Positions 17,895 to 26,382 of a stretch of DNA of 64,000 nucleotides are shown one piece after another. Each line of letters begins with the position of its first letter. Position 1 is the first letter of the stretch. Made by a program: the position numbers and the translations under genes. Source of the stretch: Megasphaera lornae (GTDB taxonomy: Bacteria > Bacillota > Negativicutes > Veillonellales > Megasphaeraceae); assembly GCF_000214495.1 (NCBI RefSeq), contig NZ_AFIJ01000033.1, forward strand, positions 17,963-81,962. The letters run 5' to 3'. Below the pieces are notes generated by a model, which did not search any database, was not told the DNA's origin, and saw only the letters and a list, made by a program, of their open reading frames with translations.

Positions 17895-18142
17895 GCACAC
17901 ACAAAAAGGGCCGCCATCCCTATACAGAGACGGTGGCCCGCGATTCCACTCTGCTTTATGGCTATGCCATAATCTCGATACACATAACGGGTGCTGACCG
18001 TGCCGGGCTACACTATTCACCGAGCATGCTCACAAAGGCATCATTGCCGGCTGTAATCCGAACAGGTTTTCAGCTACCCCCGTCCTCTCTGCGGTACATC
18101 CGTGCAACTCTTTTTGCTCATCGCATATGACTAACTGTTTTA
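17895..18142 (-). promoter_or_regulatory. T-box riboswitch of cysS
   Basis: The minus-strand leader contains the T-box core GAGTGGAATCGCGGG (17938-17952) overlapping a terminator whose arms are 17907-17914 and 17932-17939, followed by T5. Upstream lie the AGAGAGG bulge and a GCTGAAAACC apical-loop motif of stem I (about 18070-18100). Uncharged tRNA-Cys is expected to pair with the core and prevent termination. UGC triplets occur in the specifier region, but I could not fix the specifier loop by eye. Confidence 0.88.
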
Positions 18143-18149
18143 TTCTTTA

Positions 18150-18178
18150 ATACTACTCAAAAACGCCCTGTCTGTCAA
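18150..18178 (-). promoter_or_regulatory. Promoter of the cysS T-box leader
   Basis: TTGACA (complement of 18173-18178), 17 bases, TAGTAT (complement of 18150-18155), just downstream of the gltX stop. It makes cysS independently transcribed from gltX. Confidence 0.75.
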
Positions 18179-18190
18179 GCCGCCGAGTCA

Positions 18191-19648
18191 TCATACCGAA
18201 CCGCTGCGGGCCAATCGGGCCAACACTTTTTCTCGGCCCATAAGCGCCACAATCACATGCAAATCGGGACCGTGCATAACGCCGGTCAACGCCACGCGAA
18301 TCGGCATATAAACAAATTTTCCCTTCACACCGACTTGTTTTTGCACCTTTTTAAATAACGGTTGCACCGTTGCCGCCGTAACTTCCGGCAACGCCTGCAA
18401 CTCCTGTGCGAAGCAAGTTAACACCGGTTGCGCAGTTTCTTCTTGTAAAACAGCTGCCGCCTCTTCATTTTCCGGCGCATATTCTTCTGTAAAGAATACC
18501 TTGGAAACCGCTGCTATTTGTGCGCCGTATTGCACGTGATCCCGCAATGCCGCCACTACTTGCTTTACCCATTCCCGCCGTTCCGGCGTCAATGTTCCGG
18601 ACACATAACCGGCATTTTGTAAGTGCGGTAAACAAAGGGCAAGCAACTCGTCCTCCGTCAATTGTTTCATATAATGAAAATTAATCCAATTTAATTTTTC
18701 AATATCAAAAACCGCGGGATTTTTCGCAACTCGTGCCAACGTAAATTGCCGAATCAATTCGTCGCGACTGAAAATTTCTTGTTCCGTCCCCGGTGTCCAG
18801 CCCAACAAACTCAAAAAATTAATAATCGCTTCCGGCAAATAACCTAAATCCCGATATTGTTGCACAGAAGTGGCGCCGTGGCGTTTACTCATTTTCTTTT
18901 TATCTTTACCCAAGATCAGCGATACGTGCGCAAAGGTAGGCGCCTGAAATCCTAAAGCCTTATACAAAACCAGCTGCCGCGGTGTATTGGAAAGATGTTC
19001 TTCCGCACGAATCACATGCGTAATATCCATTAGCGCATCATCTAAAACAACACAATAATTATATACCGGAATCCCGTCAGACTTGACAATGACAAAATCG
19101 CCTACTTTATTGGAATCAAAAGAAACGTGCCCGCGAACGAGATCATCAAAGGCCAACGTTTCATTACGAGGCGTTTTAATACGAATGACATACGGACGGC
19201 CGGCCGCCAAATACGCTTGTACCGTTTCAGGAGGCAAATCCCGACAGGTCCCCGTATATACCGGCGTTTCTCCCTGATCCATTTGTGCCCGCTTTTGCGC
19301 TTCCAATTCTTCGGGCGTACAAAAACAATAATATGCCTTTCCTTCCGCCAACAGTCGATCGGTATATTGTTTATAAATATCCAAGCGTTCGGTTTGCCTA
19401 TACGGGCCGTGACTCCCGCCCACATCAATGCCTTCATCCCAAGAAATACCGAGCCACCGCAATGCTTCCTTGATATTTTCTTCCGACTCCCCGGTCGACC
19501 GCTTTCTGTCGGTATCTTCAATGCGAACGATAAAATCGCCGCCTTCATGCTTTGCAATCAAATAATTAAATAATGCCGATCGTGCACCGCCGATATGAAA
19601 AGGTCCCGTAGGACTGGGTGCAAAACGAACGCGAAATTTTTTAGCCAT
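18191..19648 (-). CDS. gltX: Glutamyl-tRNA synthetase
   Basis: A 485-residue class Ib synthetase with PSPTGPFHIGGARSA (HIGH motif at 18-21), RIEDTDR, and KMSKRHGATSV near residue 250. It may be discriminating or non-discriminating; the sequence read here does not settle this. It follows ispDF by about 20 bases on the same strand, as in other Firmicutes. Confidence 0.97.
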   Translation of the reverse strand: MAKKFRVRFAPSPTGPFHIGGARSALFNYLIAKHEGGDFIVRIEDTDRKRSTGESEENIKEALRWLGISWDEGIDVGGSHGPYRQTERLDIYKQYTDRLLAEGKAYYCFCTPEELEAQKRAQMDQGETPVYTGTCRDLPPETVQAYLAAGRPYVIRIKTPRNETLAFDDLVRGHVSFDSNKVGDFVIVKSDGIPVYNYCVVLDDALMDITHVIRAEEHLSNTPRQLVLYKALGFQAPTFAHVSLILGKDKKKMSKRHGATSVQQYRDLGYLPEAIINFLSLLGWTPGTEQEIFSRDELIRQFTLARVAKNPAVFDIEKLNWINFHYMKQLTEDELLALCLPHLQNAGYVSGTLTPERREWVKQVVAALRDHVQYGAQIAAVSKVFFTEEYAPENEEAAAVLQEETAQPVLTCFAQELQALPEVTAATVQPLFKKVQKQVGVKGKFVYMPIRVALTGVMHGPDLHVIVALMGREKVLARLARSGSV

Positions 19649-19670
19649 GCCGAATACTCCCTCCTATAGC

Positions 19671-20852
19671 TTATACGCTGCGATACTTAATGACCATAGC
19701 CGCCGCTTGTGCCGCCATTCCCTCTTCTTTTCCTACAAATCCCAAGTGTTCCGTAGTGGTGGCCTTAACAGATACGGCTTCCGGTTCCAATTGCAAAGCC
19801 GCCGCAATATTGGCAATCATCTGCGAAACATACGGTTTAATTTTTGGGCGTTGCGCCAACAAGGTAACATCCACATTGACAATACGACAAGCATTTTCCA
19901 CTAAAATTTGCCGCACTTTTTGTAATAAAATCACCCCGGATATATTCTTATATGCCGCATCCGTATCGGGGAAATAGGTACCGATATCTTTCAACCCGGC
20001 AGCCCCCAACAACGCGTCTATCACGGCATGTATCAACACATCCGCATCGGAATGCCCGGATAAGCCTTTTTCAAAGGGGATTTCCACCCCTCCCAGAATC
20101 AACTTGCCATGCGGTTCCAACGGATGCACATCATACCCGCTGCCCACCCGATGTTCTACGGGCCCCTGCAAATAGAACTCTAAAATAGGCACATCTTCCA
20201 TGGTAGTAACTTTATGATTCCGTTCATCGCCGGCTAAAATCGTAACAGGTTCTCCCAGGGCTTCTACCAGCGACGCATCATCGGTTCCCGTAACATGATG
20301 TTTTTTCGCATATTCATGAGCCTTTAACAACAACTCTTTGTGAAAAATCTGCGGCGTTTGTGCGGCTACCAAGCGACTCCGTTCCAGTGTCCGTACGGAC
20401 TGTGTGCCATACATGGAATCGCCGCTGCGCAACTTGATTGTATCTTTGACGGGAATAGCATAAATAGCGGCCCTCGACGTTTTCATAACCGCCAGCGCAT
20501 TATCGAACCATTCCGGGCCGGCTAAGGGACGAGAACCGTCATGTACCATTACGATATCCGTATCGTCTGCCGTGGCCGCTAACCCGTTATATACGGAATC
20601 TCCCCGTTCCGCCCCGCCCAACACATAACGTACGGGGACAGACGGATGAAGTGCTTCCGTCACCTGCACAATATCATGATAGTCGCATTCCGCATGCACC
20701 ACAATTACTTCTCGTACCGATTTTGCCGCAAATACATGTTCCAATGTATGTTGTAATACGGGCTTACCGCATAAAGGATAAAATAATTTATTTCGTTCAT
20801 AACCGAACCGTCGTCCCGAACCGGCGGCGACAATAATTACAGAAACCTTCAA
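19671..20852 (-). CDS. ispDF: Bifunctional IspD/IspF (MEP cytidylyltransferase and MECDP synthase)
   Basis: A 393-residue fusion of two non-mevalonate isoprenoid enzymes. Residues 1 to about 230 are IspD, with AAGSGRRFGYERNK and VMVHDGSRPL. Residues from about 237 are IspF, with the metal-binding GSGYDVHPLEPHGK and GHSDADVLIHAVIDALLGA, and TTEHLGFVGKEEG near the end. IspE is not nearby. The start is TTG, with GTAGG upstream. Most Firmicutes encode ispD and ispF as separate neighbours at this site, so the fusion is local. Confidence 0.95.
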   Translation of the reverse strand: MKVSVIIVAAGSGRRFGYERNKLFYPLCGKPVLQHTLEHVFAAKSVREVIVVHAECDYHDIVQVTEALHPSVPVRYVLGGAERGDSVYNGLAATADDTDIVMVHDGSRPLAGPEWFDNALAVMKTSRAAIYAIPVKDTIKLRSGDSMYGTQSVRTLERSRLVAAQTPQIFHKELLLKAHEYAKKHHVTGTDDASLVEALGEPVTILAGDERNHKVTTMEDVPILEFYLQGPVEHRVGSGYDVHPLEPHGKLILGGVEIPFEKGLSGHSDADVLIHAVIDALLGAAGLKDIGTYFPDTDAAYKNISGVILLQKVRQILVENACRIVNVDVTLLAQRPKIKPYVSQMIANIAAALQLEPEAVSVKATTTEHLGFVGKEEGMAAQAAAMVIKYRSV

Positions 20853-20859
20853 TATAAAC

Positions 20860-22044
20860 CTACTCCTCCGCTGTTTTTACAAAAATCATGCGTCCCGCCG
20901 CCGTCTGCAACACGGAAGTCACCATAACCGACACGGTCTTGCCGATATACTTTTCCCCGTTTTCCACGACAATCATTGTGCCGTCTTCTAAATATGCGAC
21001 TCCCTGATGTTCTTCCTTACCGGCCTTGACCACCATGACCTGCATTTGTTCTCCCGGAATGCGTGCCGGCTTCAACGCATTGGACAATTCGTTAATATTC
21101 AAAACGACAACACCTTGTAAGGCGGCAACTTTATTCAAATTATAATCCGTCGTAACCACTTTGGCACGGATTTTGCGCCCTAAGCGAACCAGTTTGGAAT
21201 CGACGCCCTGTGTATCTTCAAAATCATCATTTAAAATACGTACTTCCACATATTTTTCTTCTTGAATTTGTTTTAAAATATCAAGTCCGCGACGCCCTTT
21301 ATTCCGCTTGAGCGAATCGGAAGAATCCGCAATAAGTTGTAATTCTTCCAACACAAACACGGGCACCAATAACGGTCCTTCCAAAAAGCCGGTGCTGCAT
21401 ATTTCCGCAATACGTCCGTCAATAATGGCGCTCGTATCCAGTAATTTTCCGGAAAATTCCTCGCGTTTTCCCTTCCCCGCTTCCCGCTGCTGTCGGCCCA
21501 TACGCAGGGAAGAAACAAAAGACAAAATTTCCGTTTTTTTCTTTAACGCCACACTGATGCCGGCATAACCGAAAATCACGCTGAATACAATAGGACCGTA
21601 CGCGCCGATAATAGGTAAACGGGAAAAAGTCAAGCCGACCAAATTCGCAATAATAAGTCCGAAAAGCAACCCCAATGTACCTATAATCAAGTCCTGTCCT
21701 TCAAAGTCTCCCAACCCCGCTTCAATACGATGAATAGACTGCCAAATCGCGCGAATCGCAAAGGGCGAAAGCAAAAATCCCACTACGCCGCCGCACACGG
21801 CACCTAAAAAATAAACCGCCGCCTTGGCCAACGTAGTACCGAAAATACTGCCGTTAAAAAAGTCCAATCCCACTTCCCGATCAAAGAAAGCAGACGCAAT
21901 AAACCGATCGGCAAGCAGTACGAACACCACCATGAAAATTAAAACCATGACACCTTTCATAATGTTGTCGGCAATGACCAGACTATTAAACTTTTTTGTT
22001 CCCTTCGTGGTTTTGTCGTCCCTATGCGACATGTTTTCATTCAT
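20860..22044 (-). CDS. PIN/TRAM domain membrane protein, YacL-like
   Basis: A 394-residue integral membrane protein. Transmembrane helices cluster in the first 180 residues, a PIN nuclease-like domain follows from about 205 (LLDTSAIIDGRIAEI and DSKLVRLGRKIRAKVVTTDYNLNKVA), and a TRAM domain lies at the C terminus. YacL homologues occupy the same position between disA/radA and ispD in Firmicutes. Here it sits directly after radA with disA missing. The function is poorly known; RNA binding or cleavage at the membrane is inferred from the domains. Confidence 0.88.
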   Translation of the reverse strand: MNENMSHRDDKTTKGTKKFNSLVIADNIMKGVMVLIFMVVFVLLADRFIASAFFDREVGLDFFNGSIFGTTLAKAAVYFLGAVCGGVVGFLLSPFAIRAIWQSIHRIEAGLGDFEGQDLIIGTLGLLFGLIIANLVGLTFSRLPIIGAYGPIVFSVIFGYAGISVALKKKTEILSFVSSLRMGRQQREAGKGKREEFSGKLLDTSAIIDGRIAEICSTGFLEGPLLVPVFVLEELQLIADSSDSLKRNKGRRGLDILKQIQEEKYVEVRILNDDFEDTQGVDSKLVRLGRKIRAKVVTTDYNLNKVAALQGVVVLNINELSNALKPARIPGEQMQVMVVKAGKEEHQGVAYLEDGTMIVVENGEKYIGKTVSVMVTSVLQTAAGRMIFVKTAEE

Positions 22045-22135
22045 AACCGTACCACTTCCTTATGAGCATACATTGCCACAAATAACCATCTAACTATACC
22101 ATATTTTACGTAAATATACTACTGACGAAAAAATT

Positions 22136-23527
22136 TTAATTTTTATTACCGAATGAAAACGCCGTTTCCAAGGCCTCACGCAATGTTTTTACATAATACA
22201 GATGACAACCGGTAATATTCTCTCCCTGTACTTCTTCCCGATTCCCGTACGGAAGAATACAAGCGTTAAATCCCAATTTCACCCCTTCCCGTACGCGACG
22301 TGCCGCATGGGATACACGACGTATATCGCCGGTTAGCCCCACTTCTCCCAGCACCAGCAACCGCCCGTCCAAAGGCCGATCCTGCATACCGGAACAAATC
22401 GCCGCCGCTACCGCTAAATCCGCCGCCGTTTCCGATATTTTCAAACCGCCGACAATATTAATATACACATCTTGTGTGTTAACCTGCAAGCCCGCTCTTT
22501 TTTCCAATACAGCCAACAAAATAAGCAACCGATTATAATCCATCCCCGAAGCGGTTCGCCGCGGCACCGGAAATACGGACCGCGTAGTCAACGCCTGTAT
22601 TTCCGTCAATAACGGGCGCAGTCCGTCCATAACCGCCACAATTGCGGACCCGGCAGGTGCCGCCGTTCGTTCCGCTAAAAATAAGCGGGACGGATTGGTC
22701 AACTCCGCCAAGCCGCCGGCCTTCATAGTAAACAGTCCCGACTCCCGGGTGGAACCGAACCGATTTTTAATGCTTCGCAATACACGAAATTGATAATTTT
22801 TTTCTCCTTCAAAATATAACACCGTATCCACCATATGTTCCAACACGCGCGGACCGGCAATATTTCCGTCTTTCGTTACATGACCGATAATCAGAACCGT
22901 AATACCCTCGCTTTTGGCAAAGGTCAATAAGGTTCCGGTACATTCCCGAATTTGCGCCAAACTTCCCGGTGTACCGTCACTTTCCCCGCAAAACATGGTT
23001 TGAATCGAATCAATAATAACCAATGCCGGACGTCGTGTCCCGGCTTCACGCAAAATGTTTTCCAAGGAGGTCTCCGCCTGCACAATAATCTCGGTCCCGG
23101 TAATCCCTAACCGTTGTGCGCGCATTTTTATTTGTGCGGCCGATTCTTCTCCGCTGCCGTAAAGTACCGCATATCCTTGTTTTCCGATAGCCGCCGCCAA
23201 TTGTAACACCAAGGTCGATTTGCCGATCCCCGGATCACCGCTGAGCAATACGATTGACCCTCGTACCAGCCCGCCGCCGAGCACCCGATCCAATTCCCCT
23301 ATATGTGTTTCCAAACGACTTGTAGCTTCCATAGCAATCGCCGATAAAACGGTCGGTGCCGCCGCCTCTCCCTGCCGTTTACGACGGCGATTGGTACTTG
23401 TCGCAGCCGGAGTGACCGTTTGTTCGATTAACGTATTCCATGCCCCGCATTGCGGACACTTTCCCAGCCATCGTGAAGATATTGAACCGCATGCTTTACA
23501 AACATATTGTGTTTTACTTTTTGCCAT
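22136..23527 (-). CDS. radA: DNA repair protein RadA/Sms
   Basis: A 463-residue RecA-like branch-migration helicase. N-terminal zinc finger CKACG...CPQCG, Walker A GDPGIGKST, the RadA-specific KNRFG motif near 255, and a C-terminal Lon-protease-like domain (VYINIVGGLKI...GEVGLTGDIRRV). It overlaps the 3' end of mcsB by 14 bases, so it belongs to the ctsR operon. In Bacillus clpC lies between mcsB and radA; it is absent here. Confidence 0.96.
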   Translation of the reverse strand: MAKSKTQYVCKACGSISSRWLGKCPQCGAWNTLIEQTVTPAATSTNRRRKRQGEAAAPTVLSAIAMEATSRLETHIGELDRVLGGGLVRGSIVLLSGDPGIGKSTLVLQLAAAIGKQGYAVLYGSGEESAAQIKMRAQRLGITGTEIIVQAETSLENILREAGTRRPALVIIDSIQTMFCGESDGTPGSLAQIRECTGTLLTFAKSEGITVLIIGHVTKDGNIAGPRVLEHMVDTVLYFEGEKNYQFRVLRSIKNRFGSTRESGLFTMKAGGLAELTNPSRLFLAERTAAPAGSAIVAVMDGLRPLLTEIQALTTRSVFPVPRRTASGMDYNRLLILLAVLEKRAGLQVNTQDVYINIVGGLKISETAADLAVAAAICSGMQDRPLDGRLLVLGEVGLTGDIRRVSHAARRVREGVKLGFNACILPYGNREEVQGENITGCHLYYVKTLREALETAFSFGNKN

Positions 23528-24560
23528 CGTCGTCTCCCTGTACCTTTACTGCCGCTAAAATGGAATGAATTTCCCGCGCTCTTCTGCGCACGGAGGTCTC
23601 CGCATCTTCCTCCTCATGAGCGGGCAATACCTTGCGCAAAGCGGCAAACGTGTAAGACGGACCTTGTAACAGCCCGCTCGTGATTCCCCATTGTACAGCA
23701 CCGGCCAAACGACCGCCTTCCGCTTCCGTCACTCTGTACGCATACCGCAAAATTCCGTAGGCCCGATAAATCCGATCCCGCAAAAAATCAGCTTTACTCA
23801 CTTGCCAATGCCGCCTATATTTTCGTTCTTCTTGAATTAGTACGGCAGCCGCATTATCCACTCGTCGGATCAGCTCTTCTTCCGTCAATCCCAGGGTAAT
23901 TTGATTGGACAGCTGAAAAACCTGCCCTTCTTCTCCGGCATCCGTATAAAGCGTTAATCCCGGCCGCACTGCACGTTGCAAAATTCGCGCTATCCGCCGA
24001 CTGCCGACCAATGCCGGCAAATGAAGCAATACACTCACTTCCATTCCGGTTCCCAACCGCGCGGGATTGGCAGTAACATATCCGAATTCATCATGAAACG
24101 CAAAAGGCAACACGGCTTCCAGCCGATCATCATAACCATCGGCACATTCCCGACATCGTGCCAATTGCAAACCGTTATGAACCACACTGATTTGTACATG
24201 GTCTTCCGTGTTAACGCGGATAACAGCTCCTTCATCCCCTCTCACCGCCACTGCCGAACCGACGATTTGTTCCGTCGGCAGCAGCAAATGTCGGCGTATA
24301 TACCATGCACGTTCCCGCACGGACGCAGTTTCGGCATCCCACCATTGCCACGTCTGCGCTTCCCCGGATGCCAGACGTGAAATACAGGAATGAATCCTTG
24401 TAGAAAGTTGTCGTCGCCCTTCAGGAGATAAAAAAGGCGAAAACGCATACGATGTTAAATTACGATGTAACGTAATGCGACTTTCCAAAACAATATCCGC
24501 TTCCGGTGCCGCCTCATATTGCCATAAAGCCGGCCTGTCATCCAGCTTTACTTTCATCAT
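23514..24560 (-). CDS. mcsB: Protein arginine kinase McsB
   Basis: A 348-residue phosphagen-kinase-fold enzyme that phosphorylates arginines on misfolded proteins and marks them for ClpCP. Motifs are VLESRITLHRNL near the N terminus, VNTEDHVQISV near 160 (nucleotide/guanidino loop), and GFVTANP-like GYVTANPARLGTGM near 200. It follows mcsA closely, its activator, with a GGAGGAAG ribosome binding site. The partner clpC is not in the operon. Confidence 0.95.
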   Translation of the reverse strand: MMKVKLDDRPALWQYEAAPEADIVLESRITLHRNLTSYAFSPFLSPEGRRQLSTRIHSCISRLASGEAQTWQWWDAETASVRERAWYIRRHLLLPTEQIVGSAVAVRGDEGAVIRVNTEDHVQISVVHNGLQLARCRECADGYDDRLEAVLPFAFHDEFGYVTANPARLGTGMEVSVLLHLPALVGSRRIARILQRAVRPGLTLYTDAGEEGQVFQLSNQITLGLTEEELIRRVDNAAAVLIQEERKYRRHWQVSKADFLRDRIYRAYGILRYAYRVTEAEGGRLAGAVQWGITSGLLQGPSYTFAALRKVLPAHEEEDAETSVRRRAREIHSILAAVKVQGDDDGKK

Positions 24561-24569
24561 TCTTCCTCC

Positions 24570-25019
24570 TTACTGTTTTCTCATACGCTCCTTCAACTGC
24601 CCATATTCCTCGCGTATACGCGCCGCTTCTTCCGAACGGCCTGCCCGTACTGCCGCCTGTAACTGTTGATACAATCGCCGTACACGAATATCCGTAGAAA
24701 AGACGCCGTGTCCGTGATTCGGTACTTTTCCCGGATGATGCACCGCACCCTGCACGCGTTGTAACACCTGTACCAATTCTTCATAAAACGTCGTATAACA
24801 CCGGGCGCACCCGACTAATCCCGTTTGCTGAAATTGACTGTACGTACAACCGCATTGCGGACACCGTCGCTCCGATTCCGCCTCATCCGCACCATACGTC
24901 AATAAGCGAAAAAACGTCGCATCCCGTGCCCCGCCGTCGGCCGCTGCCGAAAACAGCCCTTTTCCTTTACCCGTCAGTACACGAAATACCGGTTGCTTTT
25001 CATCCTCTTTTTTGACCAT
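24570..25019 (-). CDS. mcsA: McsA-like activator of protein arginine kinase, reduced zinc-finger form
   Basis: A 149-residue protein with one zinc-finger module (CPQC near 54 and CARC near 71), then a linker and a UVR-like C-terminal helix pair (RRLYQQLQAAVRAGRSEEAARIREEYGQLK). Bacillus McsA has four CxxC motifs in two modules; the first two are missing here and replaced by a Gly/Ala-rich stretch. The ATG at 25019 is preceded by a G-rich Shine-Dalgarno, so the frame to 25091, which overlaps ctsR, is trimmed. Confidence 0.88.
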   Translation of the reverse strand: MVKKEDEKQPVFRVLTGKGKGLFSAAADGGARDATFFRLLTYGADEAESERRCPQCGCTYSQFQQTGLVGCARCYTTFYEELVQVLQRVQGAVHHPGKVPNHGHGVFSTDIRVRRLYQQLQAAVRAGRSEEAARIREEYGQLKERMRKQ

Positions 25020-25032
25020 TGTCCCCCCCTTG

Positions 25033-25488
25033 TCAACGCATCCGCAAAGATGCCAAAACCCGACTGATAACAGCCATTCGCTGCTGCTCATCTTTCACTT
25101 CTTTAAACAGCGCTTCAAACATATGATGCAACAACACCGCTTCCCGCTTACCCAGACGCTGCTGATTCAATAACCGATATAATAACGCATCCAAATCTTT
25201 CAGGCTCACCGTAATCACAGGCATCTGTTCTTTTCGTATAGCCGGTGCATGCTCTTTCTTTTTATCGCTTACGCGAACAATGCGTACAAAACCGCCGCTG
25301 CCCCGTCGTGATTCCACTTGAAAGCCTTTATCGTTGGAAAAACGTGTACTCAGCACATAGCTGATTTGTGAAGGAGCGCAATTCAACTCATCGGCCAATT
25401 CATTTCGCTTTAAAACGACATGCTCTTCCTGCTCTTTTAATAATTTATGTAAAATAAGTTTTTCTATTTCATCCGCCAATACACTCAT
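25033..25488 (-). CDS. ctsR: Class III stress repressor CtsR
   Basis: A 151-residue winged-helix repressor of heat-shock clp genes. The DNA-binding domain has KRNELADELNCAPSQISYVLSTRF followed by the glycine-rich wing ESRRGSGGFVRI, the part that senses heat in CtsR. First gene of the ctsR-mcsA-mcsB-radA operon and probably autoregulated. Confidence 0.95.
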   Translation of the reverse strand: MSVLADEIEKLILHKLLKEQEEHVVLKRNELADELNCAPSQISYVLSTRFSNDKGFQVESRRGSGGFVRIVRVSDKKKEHAPAIRKEQMPVITVSLKDLDALLYRLLNQQRLGKREAVLLHHMFEALFKEVKDEQQRMAVISRVLASLRMR

Positions 25489-25544
25489 TACTACTCACCT
25501 GCTTTTTTCTTACTTCGTATTTACTGCAGTATCATCTTATTTTT

Positions 25545-25573
25545 ATTATATTAGACTTTTTGACTTTTTTCAA
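25545..25573 (-). promoter_or_regulatory. Promoter of the ctsR operon with CtsR-box-like repeats
   Basis: TTGAAA (complement of 25568-25573), 17 bases, TATAAT (complement of 25545-25550). The spacer carries AGTCAAA followed by a second AGTC, resembling half-sites of the CtsR heptad operator, but the spacing is not canonical. Confidence 0.7.
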
Positions 25574-25639
25574 GAAAAAACAACATAAATTCCGCCGTTC
25601 CAACCTTTCATAAAAATCCGTCGTGCCGCCGCTCTTCCC

Positions 25640-25669
25640 TTTACAAACAAGCGGCTACTATGGTATATT
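25640..25669 (+). promoter_or_regulatory. Promoter of the flavodoxin-like gene
   Basis: TTTACA at 25640-25645, 18 bases, TATATT at 25664-25669; about 40 bases upstream of the start codon and divergent from the ctsR promoter. Confidence 0.5.
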
Positions 25670-25707
25670 GCAACTATCTTATGGTTTACGAAAGGTGTGT
25701 TGTTAAA

Positions 25708-26271
25708 ATGAAAGTGATATTATTAAACGGCAGTCGCCGCGCTGAAGGCTGCACCTATACGGCACTTTCCTGCCTCGCCGCAACGCTGAACGAAGCGCAT
25801 ATCCAAACGGAAATCTTACACGCTGAACCCGAAGCAAGCTGCCTGACGGCGGCGGCGGAAAAAATAAAAGCCTGTGACGGCTTAGTCCTGGGTTCCCCTG
25901 TATATTGGGCTTCTCCGACAGGAGAAATAATTCATTTCCTGGATCATCTCTGCCCGCTTGTCGGCACATCCTTACATCATAAAGTAGGCGCAGCGGTTGT
26001 TTCCGCACGACGTGCCGGTACAACCGCCACGCTGGATGTGTTAACCAAATATTTATCGTATCATCAAATGATCCTGGTATCTTCCAATTATTGGCCCATG
26101 GTACACGGCAATACGCCCGAAGAAGTACGACAAGATGCAGAAGGATTACAAATTATGCAGGTGTTGGGGAAAAACATGGCCTGGGTACTATCCTGCCTGG
26201 AAGCGGGAAAACAGGCCGGTATCGTACCGCCTCCTACACCGCCTAAAATCATGACCAATTTCATTCGTTAA
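25708..26271 (+). CDS. NADPH-dependent FMN reductase / flavodoxin-like protein
   Basis: A 187-residue flavodoxin-fold protein. An FMN phosphate loop NGSRRAEGCTYTAL is at residues 6-19 and GSPVYWASPTGEIIHFLDHL at about 69-88, typical of the iron-sulfur flavoprotein/NADPH-dependent FMN reductase family. It lacks the extra cysteine cluster of the archaeal iron-sulfur flavoproteins. The start is moved to ATG 25708, where MKVILLNGS begins the domain and AAAGGTG lies upstream. Electron donor and substrate are unknown. Confidence 0.85.
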   Translation: MKVILLNGSRRAEGCTYTALSCLAATLNEAHIQTEILHAEPEASCLTAAAEKIKACDGLVLGSPVYWASPTGEIIHFLDHLCPLVGTSLHHKVGAAVVSARRAGTTATLDVLTKYLSYHQMILVSSNYWPMVHGNTPEEVRQDAEGLQIMQVLGKNMAWVLSCLEAGKQAGIVPPPTPPKIMTNFIR

Positions 26272-26382
26272 ATTTTATAAATAACGGAAACCAACGGTAC
26301 AAAAACCCCATAAAACTTCTATAATTGACGCTTTCTACTACTAATGAGCAGACATCCCTATGCCTGAAAAGGAGGTTTTGTC

